DNA from: Alcanivorax quisquiliarum | GTDB lineage: Bacteria > Pseudomonadota > Gammaproteobacteria > Pseudomonadales > Alcanivoracaceae | Direction: 5' to 3' | Assembly (NCBI RefSeq): GCF_023051175.1 | Contig: NZ_JALKII010000001.1 | Coordinates: 62,001 to 126,000, forward strand | DNA: 64,000 bases | Part shown: one piece after another, positions 10,070-19,073 of the stretch | How positions within the stretch are numbered: position 1 is the stretch's first letter | Layout of the letters: each line of letters opens with the position of its first letter | Made by a program: the position numbers and the translations under genes | The notes under the pieces: generated by a model | The model's database searches: none | Told to the model about the DNA's origin: nothing | Seen by the model: the letters and a program-made list of their open reading frames with translations, nothing else

Positions 10070-11329
10070 ATGGCGATCAGGACAGAGCGAATCAGCACTG
10101 CGGATTTACAGCTGGGCATGTATGTGGCCGAGCTGGATCGCCCATGGATCGAAACCCCTTTTCCGCTGCAAGGCTTTCACCTGCGCACCCGTGAAGAACT
10201 CCAGCAGTTGCAGCACTGGTGCCGCCACGTTTATATCGACCGCCAGCTTGGTAAAGTTGCCCTTGATCCGGTGACGCACCCCCGTGCGGCGGCCCCCGCT
10301 ACACCCGTACAGCAACAGCCGCGCATTCGCGGCGGGCTGGGCAAGTTCACTCCGGTGAAATATGCAGTAACGCAGCCACTGAAACAGGAAGTAGTGGCGG
10401 CGACCCTGTATCACCGGGAGATCACCCGTGCTGTCATCCACCTGTTCAACGATTTGCGCGCCGGCAAAGGGTTGAACGTGCGCGTGGCACGCAAGGCCGC
10501 CACGGTGATGGTGCAGAGCATCCTGCGCAACCCTGATGCCATGGTCTGGCTGGCGCGGATCAAGGATGCCAGCAGCTACGGCTATGCCCATGCCATTCGT
10601 AGCTCCATTCTCGCTACGGTGTTTGGCCGGCATCTCGGCTTGCCGAAGGATGTGCTGGAAAATCTCGCCACCGGCGTGTTGCTGATGGATGTGGGCAAGA
10701 CACGCTTGCCGCGTGCCATGCTGAACAGCCCCGAGCCGCTTGATGAAGCAGGTTGGGCCGCCATGCGTCGCCACGTGGATTACGGTGTCGAACTGCTCCA
10801 GCACAGCGCGGGCATCAATGAGCAAATGCTGGCGGTGGTGCAGTATCACCACGAGCGGCACGATGGCAGTGGCTATCCGTTTGGCCTCAGCGGCACACAG
10901 ATTCCGCTGCTGGCGCGTATCGCCGGGATCGTCGATAGCTACGACGCCATCACCAGCGAACGCCCCTGGGCGCCGGCGCGCACCGCTACCGAAGCAGTGT
11001 CGTTGCTGTACGAGCAACGCGACACCGGCTTCCAGGGTGCGTTGGTGGAGCAGTTCATTCAGGCTATCGGCGTGTATCCGACCGGCACCGCCGTGGAGCT
11101 TTCCACCGGGCAGACGGGGGTAGTTGTCGCGCAGAACCCGGCTCGCCGGTTGCGGCCACAGGTCATGGTGGTGGCCGAGGCCAATGGGCAGCCACTGGCA
11201 AGGCCCAGGATTATTGATCTGCTGGCTGTGCAGCAGGACGCCGAAGGCCGGCCGCTGTCAGTGGCCAGCTGCCTGCGCCGGGGTGGTGCGGGCATGGATC
11301 TGGCGAATGTGCAGATCAACGCCGTCTGA
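10070..11329 (+). CDS. DUF3391 / HD-GYP domain protein with substituted HD motif
   Basis: A 419-residue cytosolic protein. Residues 1-70 match the DUF3391 N-terminal domain found before HD-GYP phosphodiesterases. From about residue 170 the HD-GYP domain is clear: HAIRSS, RRHVDYG, HHERHDGSGYP (GYP at 268-270) and DSYDAITSERPW. HD-GYP enzymes hydrolyse cyclic di-GMP using a two- or three-metal centre. Here the metal-binding HD pair reads Met206-Asp207 (LLMDVGK), so one ligand is lost; activity is uncertain. A C-terminal extension of about 90 residues follows. It appears monocistronic. A c-di-GMP role is likely, whether as enzyme or binder. Confidence 0.85.
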   Translation: MAIRTERISTADLQLGMYVAELDRPWIETPFPLQGFHLRTREELQQLQHWCRHVYIDRQLGKVALDPVTHPRAAAPATPVQQQPRIRGGLGKFTPVKYAVTQPLKQEVVAATLYHREITRAVIHLFNDLRAGKGLNVRVARKAATVMVQSILRNPDAMVWLARIKDASSYGYAHAIRSSILATVFGRHLGLPKDVLENLATGVLLMDVGKTRLPRAMLNSPEPLDEAGWAAMRRHVDYGVELLQHSAGINEQMLAVVQYHHERHDGSGYPFGLSGTQIPLLARIAGIVDSYDAITSERPWAPARTATEAVSLLYEQRDTGFQGALVEQFIQAIGVYPTGTAVELSTGQTGVVVAQNPARRLRPQVMVVAEANGQPLARPRIIDLLAVQQDAEGRPLSVASCLRRGGAGMDLANVQINAV

Positions 11330-11703
11330 TCGCCGCGCCGGCTGAGGCTGCGCGCTTGCCACGCTCATGGTTTCTGTGCTGATTTTTATTTCCCGGTGAT
11401 GATCTGTTTCGCTGCGGCGGGCTTTGGCTCCCGGCGGTGTTTTCCATGCGCCGCCATTTCCCCTGAAGCCTCCGCAGGCCGTGTGCTGCTTGCATTTGGC
11501 TCCGCTACTTTTTATTTATTGTCAGCGCGTGTTTTATTTCCTGCGGTACATTTATTCCCGTCGATACTTTTTATTCCCTTCGGTTTGTTTCCCTCGGTGC
11601 GTCCCTGATTCTGTGGTACTTTCCTTCCGCTGCGGCGCTATCTCAATCGCTCGCGCAAAGGGCGCGGGATGCTCGTACAGTGGTGCTGTGCTCAGGCGCC
11701 GGC
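11330..11703. repeat. 374-bp convergent spacer with repeated GGRAA-AAA units
   Basis: No gene is supported here, between the convergent HD-GYP and receiver genes. The stretch is pyrimidine-rich on plus and less GC-rich than its surroundings. On the minus strand there are five related units of the form GGGAATAAA (two exact, near 11553 and 11572) or close variants, four of them within 11532-11604, spaced about 18-20 bp. A TTTGGCTCC motif occurs twice on plus (about 11422 and 11496). GGA occurs at least twelve times on the minus strand. No clear terminator was found for either flanking gene. Confidence 0.45.
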
Positions 11704-12243
11704 TCAGGGCTGAAAATCGCGCTCGGCACCTTCCGGCAACAGATCACCGTAGGCGGCGAACAGGGCCTCGCGGGATGCGCGGCTGCGTGCCAGCTTGGCT
11801 TCCAGGCGGCGCTTTTGCTGATCCAGTTGCAGGAAGAAATTCACTTTTGCCCGCAGCACGTCCGGGGCCAGGGGCTTGAACAGATAATCGACCGCGCCGG
11901 CAAGATAACCTTGCCGGATGAAGCGTTCTTCCTTGGAAATGGCGGTGACAAAAATGATCGGCACCGTGCTGGTGCGCTGATGGCTGCGCATCAGCTGGGC
12001 GACTTCAAAGCCATCCATGCCGGGCATTTGTACGTCGAGCAGCACCAGCGCGAAGTCACGCTTGAGCAACTCACGCAGCGCGGCCTGCCCTGAGGTGACA
12101 CTGACAGGGTCGCAATCGAGGTCTTCCAGCACCACTTCCATGGCAACGAGGTTTTCCGGCGTATCGTCAACAAGCAATACGCAAGCGCGGGGCAGGGGAG
12201 TATTGTCCTGCTCCGCCAGTAATGTGTTATCCATCTCAGACAT
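11704..12243 (-). CDS. Stand-alone response-regulator receiver protein
   Basis: A 179-residue protein with one CheY-like receiver domain. The acidic pocket is in VLLVDDTPEN, the phospho-acceptor Asp in LLDVQMPGMDG, the Thr in FVTAIS and the Lys in LFKPLAP. About 45 helical, charged residues follow, with no DNA-binding or enzymatic output domain. Such proteins act by protein contact or as phosphate relays. It lies 45 bp after the S4-like membrane-protein gene on the same strand, with xthA upstream, so the three are probably co-transcribed. No histidine kinase is nearby. Confidence 0.88.
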   Translation of the reverse strand: MSEMDNTLLAEQDNTPLPRACVLLVDDTPENLVAMEVVLEDLDCDPVSVTSGQAALRELLKRDFALVLLDVQMPGMDGFEVAQLMRSHQRTSTVPIIFVTAISKEERFIRQGYLAGAVDYLFKPLAPDVLRAKVNFFLQLDQQKRRLEAKLARSRASREALFAAYGDLLPEGAERDFQP

Positions 12244-12288
12244 GGCCCATCCGAATGCAAGGCGGCAGGGAAATTGCGACGTGCGTGC

Positions 12289-13341
12289 TCATTCTACGCC
12301 GGGCTCGGCCGGATGCCCTGTGATCTGCTGCTCATCCAGCTTCCATTGCTTCACAGCCACTTCTTTTTTCACTTCTTCCAGGATGTCGATCAGGGTTGCG
12401 CGCACCAGGCTATCCAGACTGCCGTCGCGGCGTGCAGCAACATGGCCGATCAGATCGCTGGTCAGCTGATCCAGTCGGGCGCGATGCGTGGGTGCAGTGA
12501 GGTCGTCGATAAACTGATCCACCAGTGCGGTGCCGATATCGCGCACGCTCTCGCCGAGCAGGGCAACGGCTCGTGGCCCGGCAACCGGTATGGCGGCCAG
12601 CCGTGCGCCGGCCCGAGTGCGTGTCAGGGCATCATCGGTAAGCCGGCCCAGATAATTGCCAAGCGCCTGACGATATTCGCCATGCGTGGCTTCCGCCGCA
12701 TGGGTGATGCGATCTACCAGAAATTCCACCAGATCGGCTTTGCGCGGTTGCAGCACGCTGTGCTCGATACGCTGCACCAGTGGGCTGCCTTGACTGATTT
12801 CCCGCTGCGCGCCTTCCAGCACGTTGATAACCACACGGTCGGAAACTTCTTCCACGAGCACGCGGTAATACTTGATCACGGTCTGGCCCAGCAGCGTATC
12901 GCGCAGATCGATAATGCCGAGCCGTTGCAGGCGATAGAGCAGGCTGATCAGGCGCAGTATGCGCAGCCAGCGGAAACCGCCCACCGGAATGCAGCCCAAC
13001 AGGTCGTACCAGCGCACAAACGGATAGAAGAACCAGCGATGGTACGTGCGCCGGGAGACGGCAACTGCCCAGCTGATCAGAAATTCAGCCAGATAAACGC
13101 TCACAAACAGCAGATCATAAAAAACAAAATCCGCATGAATGGTGTCGCGATAAAAGACAAAAAATCCCGGTGCGTGGCGCTCCAGCACCGCCTGAATCAG
13201 ATGAACTGCAAACAGCCAGTCGAACAGGATCAGTGCCAGATTGGCGATCACCAGTGCGACCATACCCACGTCCAGCAGGAAGCCGAGGCGGTCAAGCAAC
13301 GGTGAGTGCTTCAGCTTCTCCGGGTGGACGTGGATAGCCAT
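12289..13341 (-). CDS. Membrane protein with S4-like voltage-sensor helix; no pore visible
   Basis: A 350-residue protein. About three or four membrane helices lie in residues 20-140. After YDLLGCIPVGG comes FRWLRILRLISLLYRLQRL, with Arg at 124, 127, 130, 137 and 140. The every-third-residue Arg pattern and the preceding short helix resemble S3-S4 of voltage-gated ion channels. I see no pore loop or selectivity filter; the remaining 200 residues look soluble, charged and helical. Proteins of this shape are sometimes labelled ion transporter. The gene abuts the xthA stop with no gap and precedes a receiver-protein gene. True function unknown; the voltage-sensor reading is inference. Confidence 0.7.
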   Translation of the reverse strand: MAIHVHPEKLKHSPLLDRLGFLLDVGMVALVIANLALILFDWLFAVHLIQAVLERHAPGFFVFYRDTIHADFVFYDLLFVSVYLAEFLISWAVAVSRRTYHRWFFYPFVRWYDLLGCIPVGGFRWLRILRLISLLYRLQRLGIIDLRDTLLGQTVIKYYRVLVEEVSDRVVINVLEGAQREISQGSPLVQRIEHSVLQPRKADLVEFLVDRITHAAEATHGEYRQALGNYLGRLTDDALTRTRAGARLAAIPVAGPRAVALLGESVRDIGTALVDQFIDDLTAPTHRARLDQLTSDLIGHVAARRDGSLDSLVRATLIDILEEVKKEVAVKQWKLDEQQITGHPAEPGVE

Positions 13342-14166
13342 TCAGCGCGCCTGCAGATCGAAGCTTGCCCACACCGGGCAGTGATCGGACGGACGCTCCA
13401 TGGCGCGAAGGTCGTAATCAATGCCGGTTTCCTGCAGGCGTTCGATCATCGGTGCAGTGGCCAGCACGGTATCAATGCGCAGGCCGCGCCGGGGATCTCT
13501 CTCGAAACCGCGCGAGCGGTAATCGAACCAGCTGAAACGATCCGCGCTTTCCGGGTGTTGTACGCGGTAGCTGTCGATCAGCCCCCAGCCGAGCAGGCGC
13601 TGAAACCACTCACGCTCTTCAGGCAGGAAGCTGCATTTGCCTTCGCGCAGCCAGCGTTTTCGATTGTCTTCGCCAATACCGATGTCGGTATCCTGCGCGG
13701 AGATATTGAAATCGCCCATGACTACCAGCCGTTCGTCGGCGGTGTGGTGGTTGTCGAGATAGGCTTGCAGATCAGCGTAAAAACGCTGTTTGGCCGGGAA
13801 CTTGATCGGGTGCGCACGGTTTTCTCCTTGTGGGAAATAGCCATTGAGCACCGTCACCGTTCCGCCGTCAGCTGCTTTCAGCCGGCCAATGATCATGCGG
13901 CGCTGGGCGTCTTCCTCGTCCGTGGGAAAACCGTACTGGACATCCAGTAGCGGCTCACGGGTCACTAGCGCAACGCCGTAATGGCCTTTCTGGCCAAAAT
14001 AATAAGCGTGATAACCCAGGTCAGTCACGCTTTCCAGTGGAAAGAGTTCATCAGGTACCTTGGTTTCCTGGAGCCCGATCAGATCCGGTTGGTGTAGCTT
14101 GATGAGTGCCTCAAGTTGATGAGGCCGTGCCCTGATCCCGTTGATATTGAAAGAAACCAGCTTCAT
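13342..14166 (-). CDS. xthA: Exodeoxyribonuclease III
   Basis: AP endonuclease / 3' exonuclease of base-excision repair, cytosolic and Mg-dependent. The 274 residues show the family series [26 protein letters not shown] and the C-terminal SDHCPVWA with the catalytic Asp-His. I start at the Met at 14166: GGAGGAAG lies just upstream and [10 protein letters not shown] is the standard N-terminus. The longer frame to 14220 adds unrelated residues. It heads a minus-strand cluster with the S4-like membrane protein directly adjoining. Confidence 0.95.
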   Translation of the reverse strand: MKLVSFNINGIRARPHQLEALIKLHQPDLIGLQETKVPDELFPLESVTDLGYHAYYFGQKGHYGVALVTREPLLDVQYGFPTDEEDAQRRMIIGRLKAADGGTVTVLNGYFPQGENRAHPIKFPAKQRFYADLQAYLDNHHTADERLVVMGDFNISAQDTDIGIGEDNRKRWLREGKCSFLPEEREWFQRLLGWGLIDSYRVQHPESADRFSWFDYRSRGFERDPRRGLRIDTVLATAPMIERLQETGIDYDLRAMERPSDHCPVWASFDLQAR

Positions 14167-14304
14167 GCCTTCCTCCATAGTTGCGCGGCTATTGTAGGGA
14201 CCATCTGCGCGGGCGGCCACCTGGCCGGATTGCTCAGCTGCCGCCCGGCGGGTCAGGGCTGGCGTCCGGCGGGTATTGTTATACTGCTATCACTGGAGGT
14301 GATC

Positions 14305-15132
14305 ATGACAGTACGCCCGACCCTGATTTTTTCTCACGCCAATGGATTTCCCGGTGGCAGCTATCGCACTTTTCTGGAGCCTTTCAGCGCGCACTTCGAG
14401 CTTGAGGTGGTGGATCGCATTGGGCATACGCCGCAATTTCCGGTCGATCAGGGCTGGATCGGCCCGTCGCGTGAGCTGGAAGCGCTGATGGAGCCTTTGC
14501 CCAAACCGCTAGTGGGCATGGGCCATTCCCTGGGGGGCGTGCTGACCTTCATGGTTGCCCACCGGCGCCCGGAATGGTTCAGTGCGCTGGTGATGCTTGA
14601 TCCGCCGCTGGTCAACGGCTGGCAGGGAGCATTGTTCAATCTGGGCCGGCGGTTGGGCATGATCGACCGCGTATCGCCCGCCGGACGCAGCCTGGGCCGA
14701 CGTGCACACTGGCCCGACTGGGCCGAGGTGGAGGGTTATTTCAATCGGCGGCCATTCTTTCAGCGGCTGGACCCTCGTTGCCTGGCAGATTATCTGGACG
14801 CTGGTCTCGAAGAAGGTGCCGATGGCTGGCGCTTGCGTTATGCTCCGGCCACAGAAGTGGATATTTTTCGTACAACACCGGGCGATATCGGTCGCCTGGC
14901 ACCATTACGGGGGGTGCCGGGACTGGTGGTTTCCGGCGCATCGTCTGAACCAGCATTCCGACAATGCGCGCTCCGGCATGTGCGCCGCCATGGAATGGTT
15001 CATCGAATGGCGCCGGGAGGGCATATGTTCCCGCTGGAACAGCCTGCAGCGGCGTCTGCGATCATTCTTGAAGCGTTGCTGCCGATGTTGGAGGGTGCTA
15101 CGGATGCGAACTTCGGAGGAACGGCGGGTTGA
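14305..15132 (+). CDS. Alpha/beta hydrolase
   Basis: A 275-residue alpha/beta-hydrolase. The oxyanion region is FSHANGFPGGSY, the nucleophile elbow is GHSLGGV and the likely catalytic His is in GGHMFPLEQP. There is no signal peptide, so it is probably cytosolic. Start is ATG 14305 with an excellent site (GGAGGTGATC). Its 3' end overlaps the next hydrolase gene by 29 bases in a different frame, so the two are surely co-expressed. The substrate (ester, lactone or epoxide) cannot be inferred. Confidence 0.88.
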   Translation: MTVRPTLIFSHANGFPGGSYRTFLEPFSAHFELEVVDRIGHTPQFPVDQGWIGPSRELEALMEPLPKPLVGMGHSLGGVLTFMVAHRRPEWFSALVMLDPPLVNGWQGALFNLGRRLGMIDRVSPAGRSLGRRAHWPDWAEVEGYFNRRPFFQRLDPRCLADYLDAGLEEGADGWRLRYAPATEVDIFRTTPGDIGRLAPLRGVPGLVVSGASSEPAFRQCALRHVRRHGMVHRMAPGGHMFPLEQPAAASAIILEALLPMLEGATDANFGGTAG

Positions 15133-15946
15133 AGCCTGGGGGCTACCGCTCGCCGGTCGTTACTGGCCGGGGGAAGGGCTGCCGATGCTGGCCTTGCACG
15201 GCTGGCTTGATAATGCCAACTCCTTCCTGCCACTTTCAGCCCATCTCTCCCGGCCGCTGTTTGCGCTGGATTTCTCGGGGCATGGCAAATCTGCTGCCCG
15301 GCCGTTGAACTCGGTCGTTCATTTCGTTGATAACGTGCGTGATGTGCTGGCCACCGCCGATGCGCTGGGGTGGCCACGCTTTGTGCTGCTCGGGCATTCC
15401 ATGGGCGCAGGTGTAGCAACCATGTTTGCTGCCACCTTTCCTGAACGCGTGGCATCGCTGGTGCTTCTGGACGGGCTCGGCCCGGCGAGCACACCGGCGG
15501 AGGAGGCACCCGCGACACTGCGCAAGGCGGTCCAGGCGATGCAGGGTTTCGGCGCCAAGCGCAAGCCGCGCTATTCGCGAATAGAGGATGCAGTGGCGGC
15601 ACGTTGTCAGGGCCTGGGCGCGTTGTCGGAAGCGTCATCGCGGCTGTTGTGCGAGCGCGGCCTGGAATCGGGCTTTGGTGGCTGGACATGGCGAGCGGAT
15701 GCACGCCTGCGGCTGCCGTCGTCGTTGCGGTTGTGCGAGGAGCAGGTGCACGGGTTTCTACAAGCGATCGAGGCGCCAACCTTGCTGGTGGGTGCCGCCG
15801 ATGGTCTGGAAGGAAGTGGTGCCTTCGAAAGTCGCATTCCCCACGTGGCTGATATCCAGGTAGTGCGGGTGCCGGGCGGGCACCATGTGCATATGGATGA
15901 CGCGGCCACGGTGGCAGCCGCCATCCGCCCGTTTCTGGCGCGTTGA
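15104..15946 (+). CDS. Alpha/beta hydrolase
   Basis: A 280-residue alpha/beta-hydrolase with the HGWLDNA oxyanion segment, SGHGKSA, nucleophile GHSMGAG, and the C-terminal His in GGHHVHMD. It resembles the MhpC/YbfF type of small cytosolic esterases. Start is ATG 15104, preceded by GGAGGG; this overlaps the preceding hydrolase gene by 29 bases. The two are not close copies: they share the fold but little sequence. Substrate unknown. Confidence 0.88.
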   Translation: MRTSEERRVEAWGLPLAGRYWPGEGLPMLALHGWLDNANSFLPLSAHLSRPLFALDFSGHGKSAARPLNSVVHFVDNVRDVLATADALGWPRFVLLGHSMGAGVATMFAATFPERVASLVLLDGLGPASTPAEEAPATLRKAVQAMQGFGAKRKPRYSRIEDAVAARCQGLGALSEASSRLLCERGLESGFGGWTWRADARLRLPSSLRLCEEQVHGFLQAIEAPTLLVGAADGLEGSGAFESRIPHVADIQVVRVPGGHHVHMDDAATVAAAIRPFLAR

Positions 15947-16096
15947 CCGGATTAGTCCCCGCCTCCCGTGTCAGGTCATGGAGGCGGCAGCAAGGCGGGT
16001 TATTATCCGCGCTGGATATTGACAGTAACTTTCATGAGTTCGCCGCGATAAAGGCGCCGTGCGTGCGCCCGGCGGCCCATTGCCAGAGGACGTGCC

Positions 16097-16558
16097 ATGA
16101 AACTCATCGACGCCGTTGATCTGCCCAGCTATGTCGGCCAGGAGCTGGGTGCTTCCGAGTGGTTCCAGATTGATCAGGCGCGCATCAACGCCTTCGCCGA
16201 TGCCACCCTGGATCACCAGTTCATTCATGTGAACCCGGAGATGGCGAAACAGACGCCATTTGGCACCACTATTGCCCACGGTTATCTCACCGTGGCATTG
16301 CTGCCACATCTGCAAGGCACGATCGAGGGCTTCGTGATGCCCAAAGGCCTGAAGATGGGCATGAATTACGGCTTCGACAAACTGCGCTTCATGGCGCCGG
16401 TGAAAGTGGACAAGCGGATCAGAGCGCGCGCGACTCTGCTTGACGCGACCGAGCGCAAGCCGGGCCAGTGGCTGCTGAAGCTGGAATACGTGATTGATAT
16501 CGAAGGCGAGGACAAGCCGGCGATGATCGCCGAATGGCTGGTGATGTACTTCGTTTGA
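16097..16558 (+). CDS. MaoC-like (R)-specific enoyl-CoA hydratase family protein
   Basis: A 153-residue hotdog protein with the hydratase-2 motif region DHQFIHVNPEMA ... FGTTIAHGYLT, where Asp and His act in hydration of trans-2-enoyl-CoA. The length fits the single-domain PhaJ/NodN-type group. Substrates in this group vary from medium-chain enoyl-CoA to other thioesters. It stands alone after a short gap from the hydrolase pair; a link to fatty-acid or polyester metabolism is plausible but not shown. Confidence 0.87.
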   Translation: MKLIDAVDLPSYVGQELGASEWFQIDQARINAFADATLDHQFIHVNPEMAKQTPFGTTIAHGYLTVALLPHLQGTIEGFVMPKGLKMGMNYGFDKLRFMAPVKVDKRIRARATLLDATERKPGQWLLKLEYVIDIEGEDKPAMIAEWLVMYFV

Positions 16559-16754
16559 TAAAACGCGGCGCGGCGTCAAAAAGCAGGAGGCGGCGCCGTA
16601 ACCCGGCACCGGCAGGCGCTGCCACGGGCCAGCGCGGCCGGAAACGCCGAGCTGACTATCGGCACGAGCGGGCGGGGCAGCACAGGGCGGCCAATTTTGT
16701 CTCGCTTCGGCCGTTTGCCGTGTTGACGCCATTGCATGTGCACTGGAGGCAGAG
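16559..16754. other. 196-bp spacer before the GST-like gene
   Basis: GC-rich and without a supported gene. It contains the good SD site CTGGAGG just before ATG 16755. No promoter or terminator can be named with confidence. Confidence 0.4.
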
Positions 16755-17771
16755 ATGACCCGCCAATATCGTATTTACGGCCTGGAAATGTCGCCGTATT
16801 CGATCAAGGTGCGCAGCTGGTTTCGTTACAAGCAGCTGCCCCATGAATGGATCGGCCGCAGCATGGAACGGATGCCGGAATTTCAGTCGCTGGCACGCCT
16901 GCCGCTGGTGCCCTTGGTGCAATGTCCCGATGGCGAGGTGATGCAGGATTCCACCCCGATCATCGAATGGCTGGAGGCCCGCCACCCCGCGCCGCCGACA
17001 CAGCCGGCATCACCGCTGCTGGCTTTTCTGTCGGCGCTGATCGAAGAATACGCCGACGAATGGCTGAACAAGCCGATGTTCCATTACCGCTGGAGCCGGC
17101 CGGCAGATTGCGCCTCCGCCGCGCTGCGGATTGCACGAGAGCAGCTACCAGGCCAGCCGGATGAGCAACTGGCGAATATGGTCGCCTTTCTCCAGCAAAG
17201 AATGGTGCCCCGGTTGTCGCTGGTGGGCAGCAGCGCCGAAACCGGCCCGCTGATCGAGCAGTCATTTCGGCAATTGCTGGTGCGGCTGGAGCCGTTGTTG
17301 GCGAAACGGGCATATCTGTTCGGAGCACGCCCTTGCCTCGCGGATTTCGGGCTTTACGGCCAGCTGCAACAACTGGCCAGTGACCCCACACCAGCGGCAC
17401 TGATGAAGGAACATGCGCCGGCCACGCTGGCGTGGCTGGCGCGGATGGACAGCCCGCCAGCGGGAACAGACACAGGCGGCTCGTCGGCACCAAAAGACAA
17501 TCCACACGCCGACACGGAATTTGATAGCGAAGCGGCGTTGCTGGCCGATCTTGAGCCGCTGCTGCGCGAGCAGGTGCTGGGATACTACCTGCCCTGGGCG
17601 CAAGCCAACGAACAGGCTGTAGCGGCGGGCGAGGAACATTTCAGTGTTGCGCTGCCGGGCGGCCTGTTTACCCAGCAGCCACAAAAATACCACGCGCGTT
17701 CTCTGGCCATGCTGCGGCAGCGGCGTGCGGCAGTAACAGTGCCACTACCGGATTGGCTGCCTGCGTTCTAG
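16755..17771 (+). CDS. Glutathione S-transferase family protein
   Basis: A 338-residue protein. Residues 1-80 form a thioredoxin-like GST N-terminal domain (YGLEMSPYSIKVRSWF, then LVPLVQCPDG and the substrate-contact DSTPIIEWLE). A long helical C-terminal region follows, with a second GST-C-like part around residues 170-225 (FGARPCLADFGLYGQL). The C-x-x-C position reads SPYS, so no redox Cys pair is present. About 100 residues beyond a normal GST make it an extended relative. Start is ATG 16755 after CTGGAGG. Substrate unknown. Confidence 0.8.
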   Translation: MTRQYRIYGLEMSPYSIKVRSWFRYKQLPHEWIGRSMERMPEFQSLARLPLVPLVQCPDGEVMQDSTPIIEWLEARHPAPPTQPASPLLAFLSALIEEYADEWLNKPMFHYRWSRPADCASAALRIAREQLPGQPDEQLANMVAFLQQRMVPRLSLVGSSAETGPLIEQSFRQLLVRLEPLLAKRAYLFGARPCLADFGLYGQLQQLASDPTPAALMKEHAPATLAWLARMDSPPAGTDTGGSSAPKDNPHADTEFDSEAALLADLEPLLREQVLGYYLPWAQANEQAVAAGEEHFSVALPGGLFTQQPQKYHARSLAMLRQRRAAVTVPLPDWLPAF

Positions 17772-17867
17772 CCCGGCCCGCGGGGGCTGACGGCGGGCTG
17801 CGGACGTTTGATCCAGCCGCAGCCGCCTCTGGTCAGGCGCTCTTGGCACGGCCGCTGGCGCTTTGCA

Positions 17868-19073
17868 TCAAGCGGCAGCGGCGCTCAGGCAAGTGAAACG
17901 CATGTCTGCCGCTTGCAGGCGTTCGATCAGCCGGTCTTCCAGCGCCATCACCGGGGTGACCACGCCAGTGCGGTGGGGCATACCGGGATCCAGCGCCAGT
18001 GACATGGCGGTTTCGGCCAGCATCTTTGCGGTTTCGGAATAGCCCGGATCACCGCCCGCGACTTCACAAACCACTTCCTTGCCCATGCCTTGAGCACGGA
18101 AACGTACCTTGAACCAGCTTTTTGCACGCTGCGATTCACTCGGCCCCTGGCCGGGTTCGTGCATCGCCAGCAGGCGCTTGCGCAGTGGTTTGATCTGCGC
18201 GCCCAGCACCAGCGCGGCAACGCCAGCGCTGCCGCCGAGCAACCGTGGCAGGCTGTCTGCGGCGGCAAAATGCCCGTAGCGGAAATCCGGGCCGAAATCG
18301 GTCAGCGCCCGTGCCGAGCGCCGCACCACCATCGGATCAATGGTCGGCAGCGGCATCAGCCATTGGCGGCTTTCCCCGTCGCGCCGTGGGCGCATGGGCA
18401 GTGAGCCAGCTCGCCGGGGATAGGCGTGATTGAGTACCTGGCGCGCCCGCTGTGCTGCTTCACGGTTGGGCCCGGGCCGGCCGAACGCGGTCAGCGCCGA
18501 ATGCCAGGTGCCACCGGAGAAGCGAGCGGCGGCGGTGACCATGCCGATCATCTCTACCGGGCCGGTGATTTCTCCGCCCACGGCCTGTTGCAGCGCTCGC
18601 AACGTGAATAGCGCGCCGGCATCGTGCGGGATGGAATCAAAGCCGCAGCTGTTGACGATGGCGCAGCCCTGCCGCTCGGCTTCCACGTGGTAGTCGGCGA
18701 TCAGGTTGTGCACGAATTCCGGCTCGCCGGTGAGATCGCAATAATGCGTGCCGGCCTGCACACAGGCGCGCACCAGCGGCTCGCCGTAGTGGACATAGGG
18801 GCCGACTGTGGAGATGACCACTTTGCTGCGTTGCGCCACAGCAGTGAGCGTGGCCAGCTGGCCGGCATCGGCCACCATGATGCGCGGCAAGCAGCCATAG
18901 CCTGCCTCGCGCAATTCGGCGCTGACGGCTTCAAGCTTCTGTTCACTGCGGCCGGCAATGGCCCAGGCCGTGTCAGGGGGCAAATGTTGCGCCAGGTAAT
19001 GGGCGCACAGGCCGCCAGTGAAACCGGTGGCACCGAACAAGGTAATGGCAAAATCACGTGAGGATTGCGGCAC
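17868..19073 (-). CDS. Saccharopine dehydrogenase-like / trans-acting enoyl reductase family protein
   Basis: A 401-residue protein with an N-terminal Rossmann motif ITLFGATGFTGG, then VVISTVGPYVHYG and the CGFDSIPHDAGA segment typical of the family that includes mycobacterial trans-acting enoyl reductase and human SCCPDH. Members reduce or bind lipid-like substrates with NAD(P)H, and many are uncharacterised. I start at GTG 19073: AGGAGGT lies 5 bases upstream and the Rossmann strand begins soon after. The longer frame to 19283 adds unlikely residues. It is convergent with the GST-like gene and divergent from the REC-GGDEF gene. Confidence 0.8.
   Translation of the reverse strand: MPQSSRDFAITLFGATGFTGGLCAHYLAQHLPPDTAWAIAGRSEQKLEAVSAELREAGYGCLPRIMVADAGQLATLTAVAQRSKVVISTVGPYVHYGEPLVRACVQAGTHYCDLTGEPEFVHNLIADYHVEAERQGCAIVNSCGFDSIPHDAGALFTLRALQQAVGGEITGPVEMIGMVTAAARFSGGTWHSALTAFGRPGPNREAAQRARQVLNHAYPRRAGSLPMRPRRDGESRQWLMPLPTIDPMVVRRSARALTDFGPDFRYGHFAAADSLPRLLGGSAGVAALVLGAQIKPLRKRLLAMHEPGQGPSESQRAKSWFKVRFRAQGMGKEVVCEVAGGDPGYSETAKMLAETAMSLALDPGMPHRTGVVTPVMALEDRLIERLQAADMRFTCLSAAAA

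Noticed and set aside
12274-13305. A 343-codon plus-strand frame opposite the S4-like membrane protein
   Set aside because: The minus-strand frame has clear membrane helices and abuts xthA; the plus frame is Gln/His-rich shadow sequence with no start signal.
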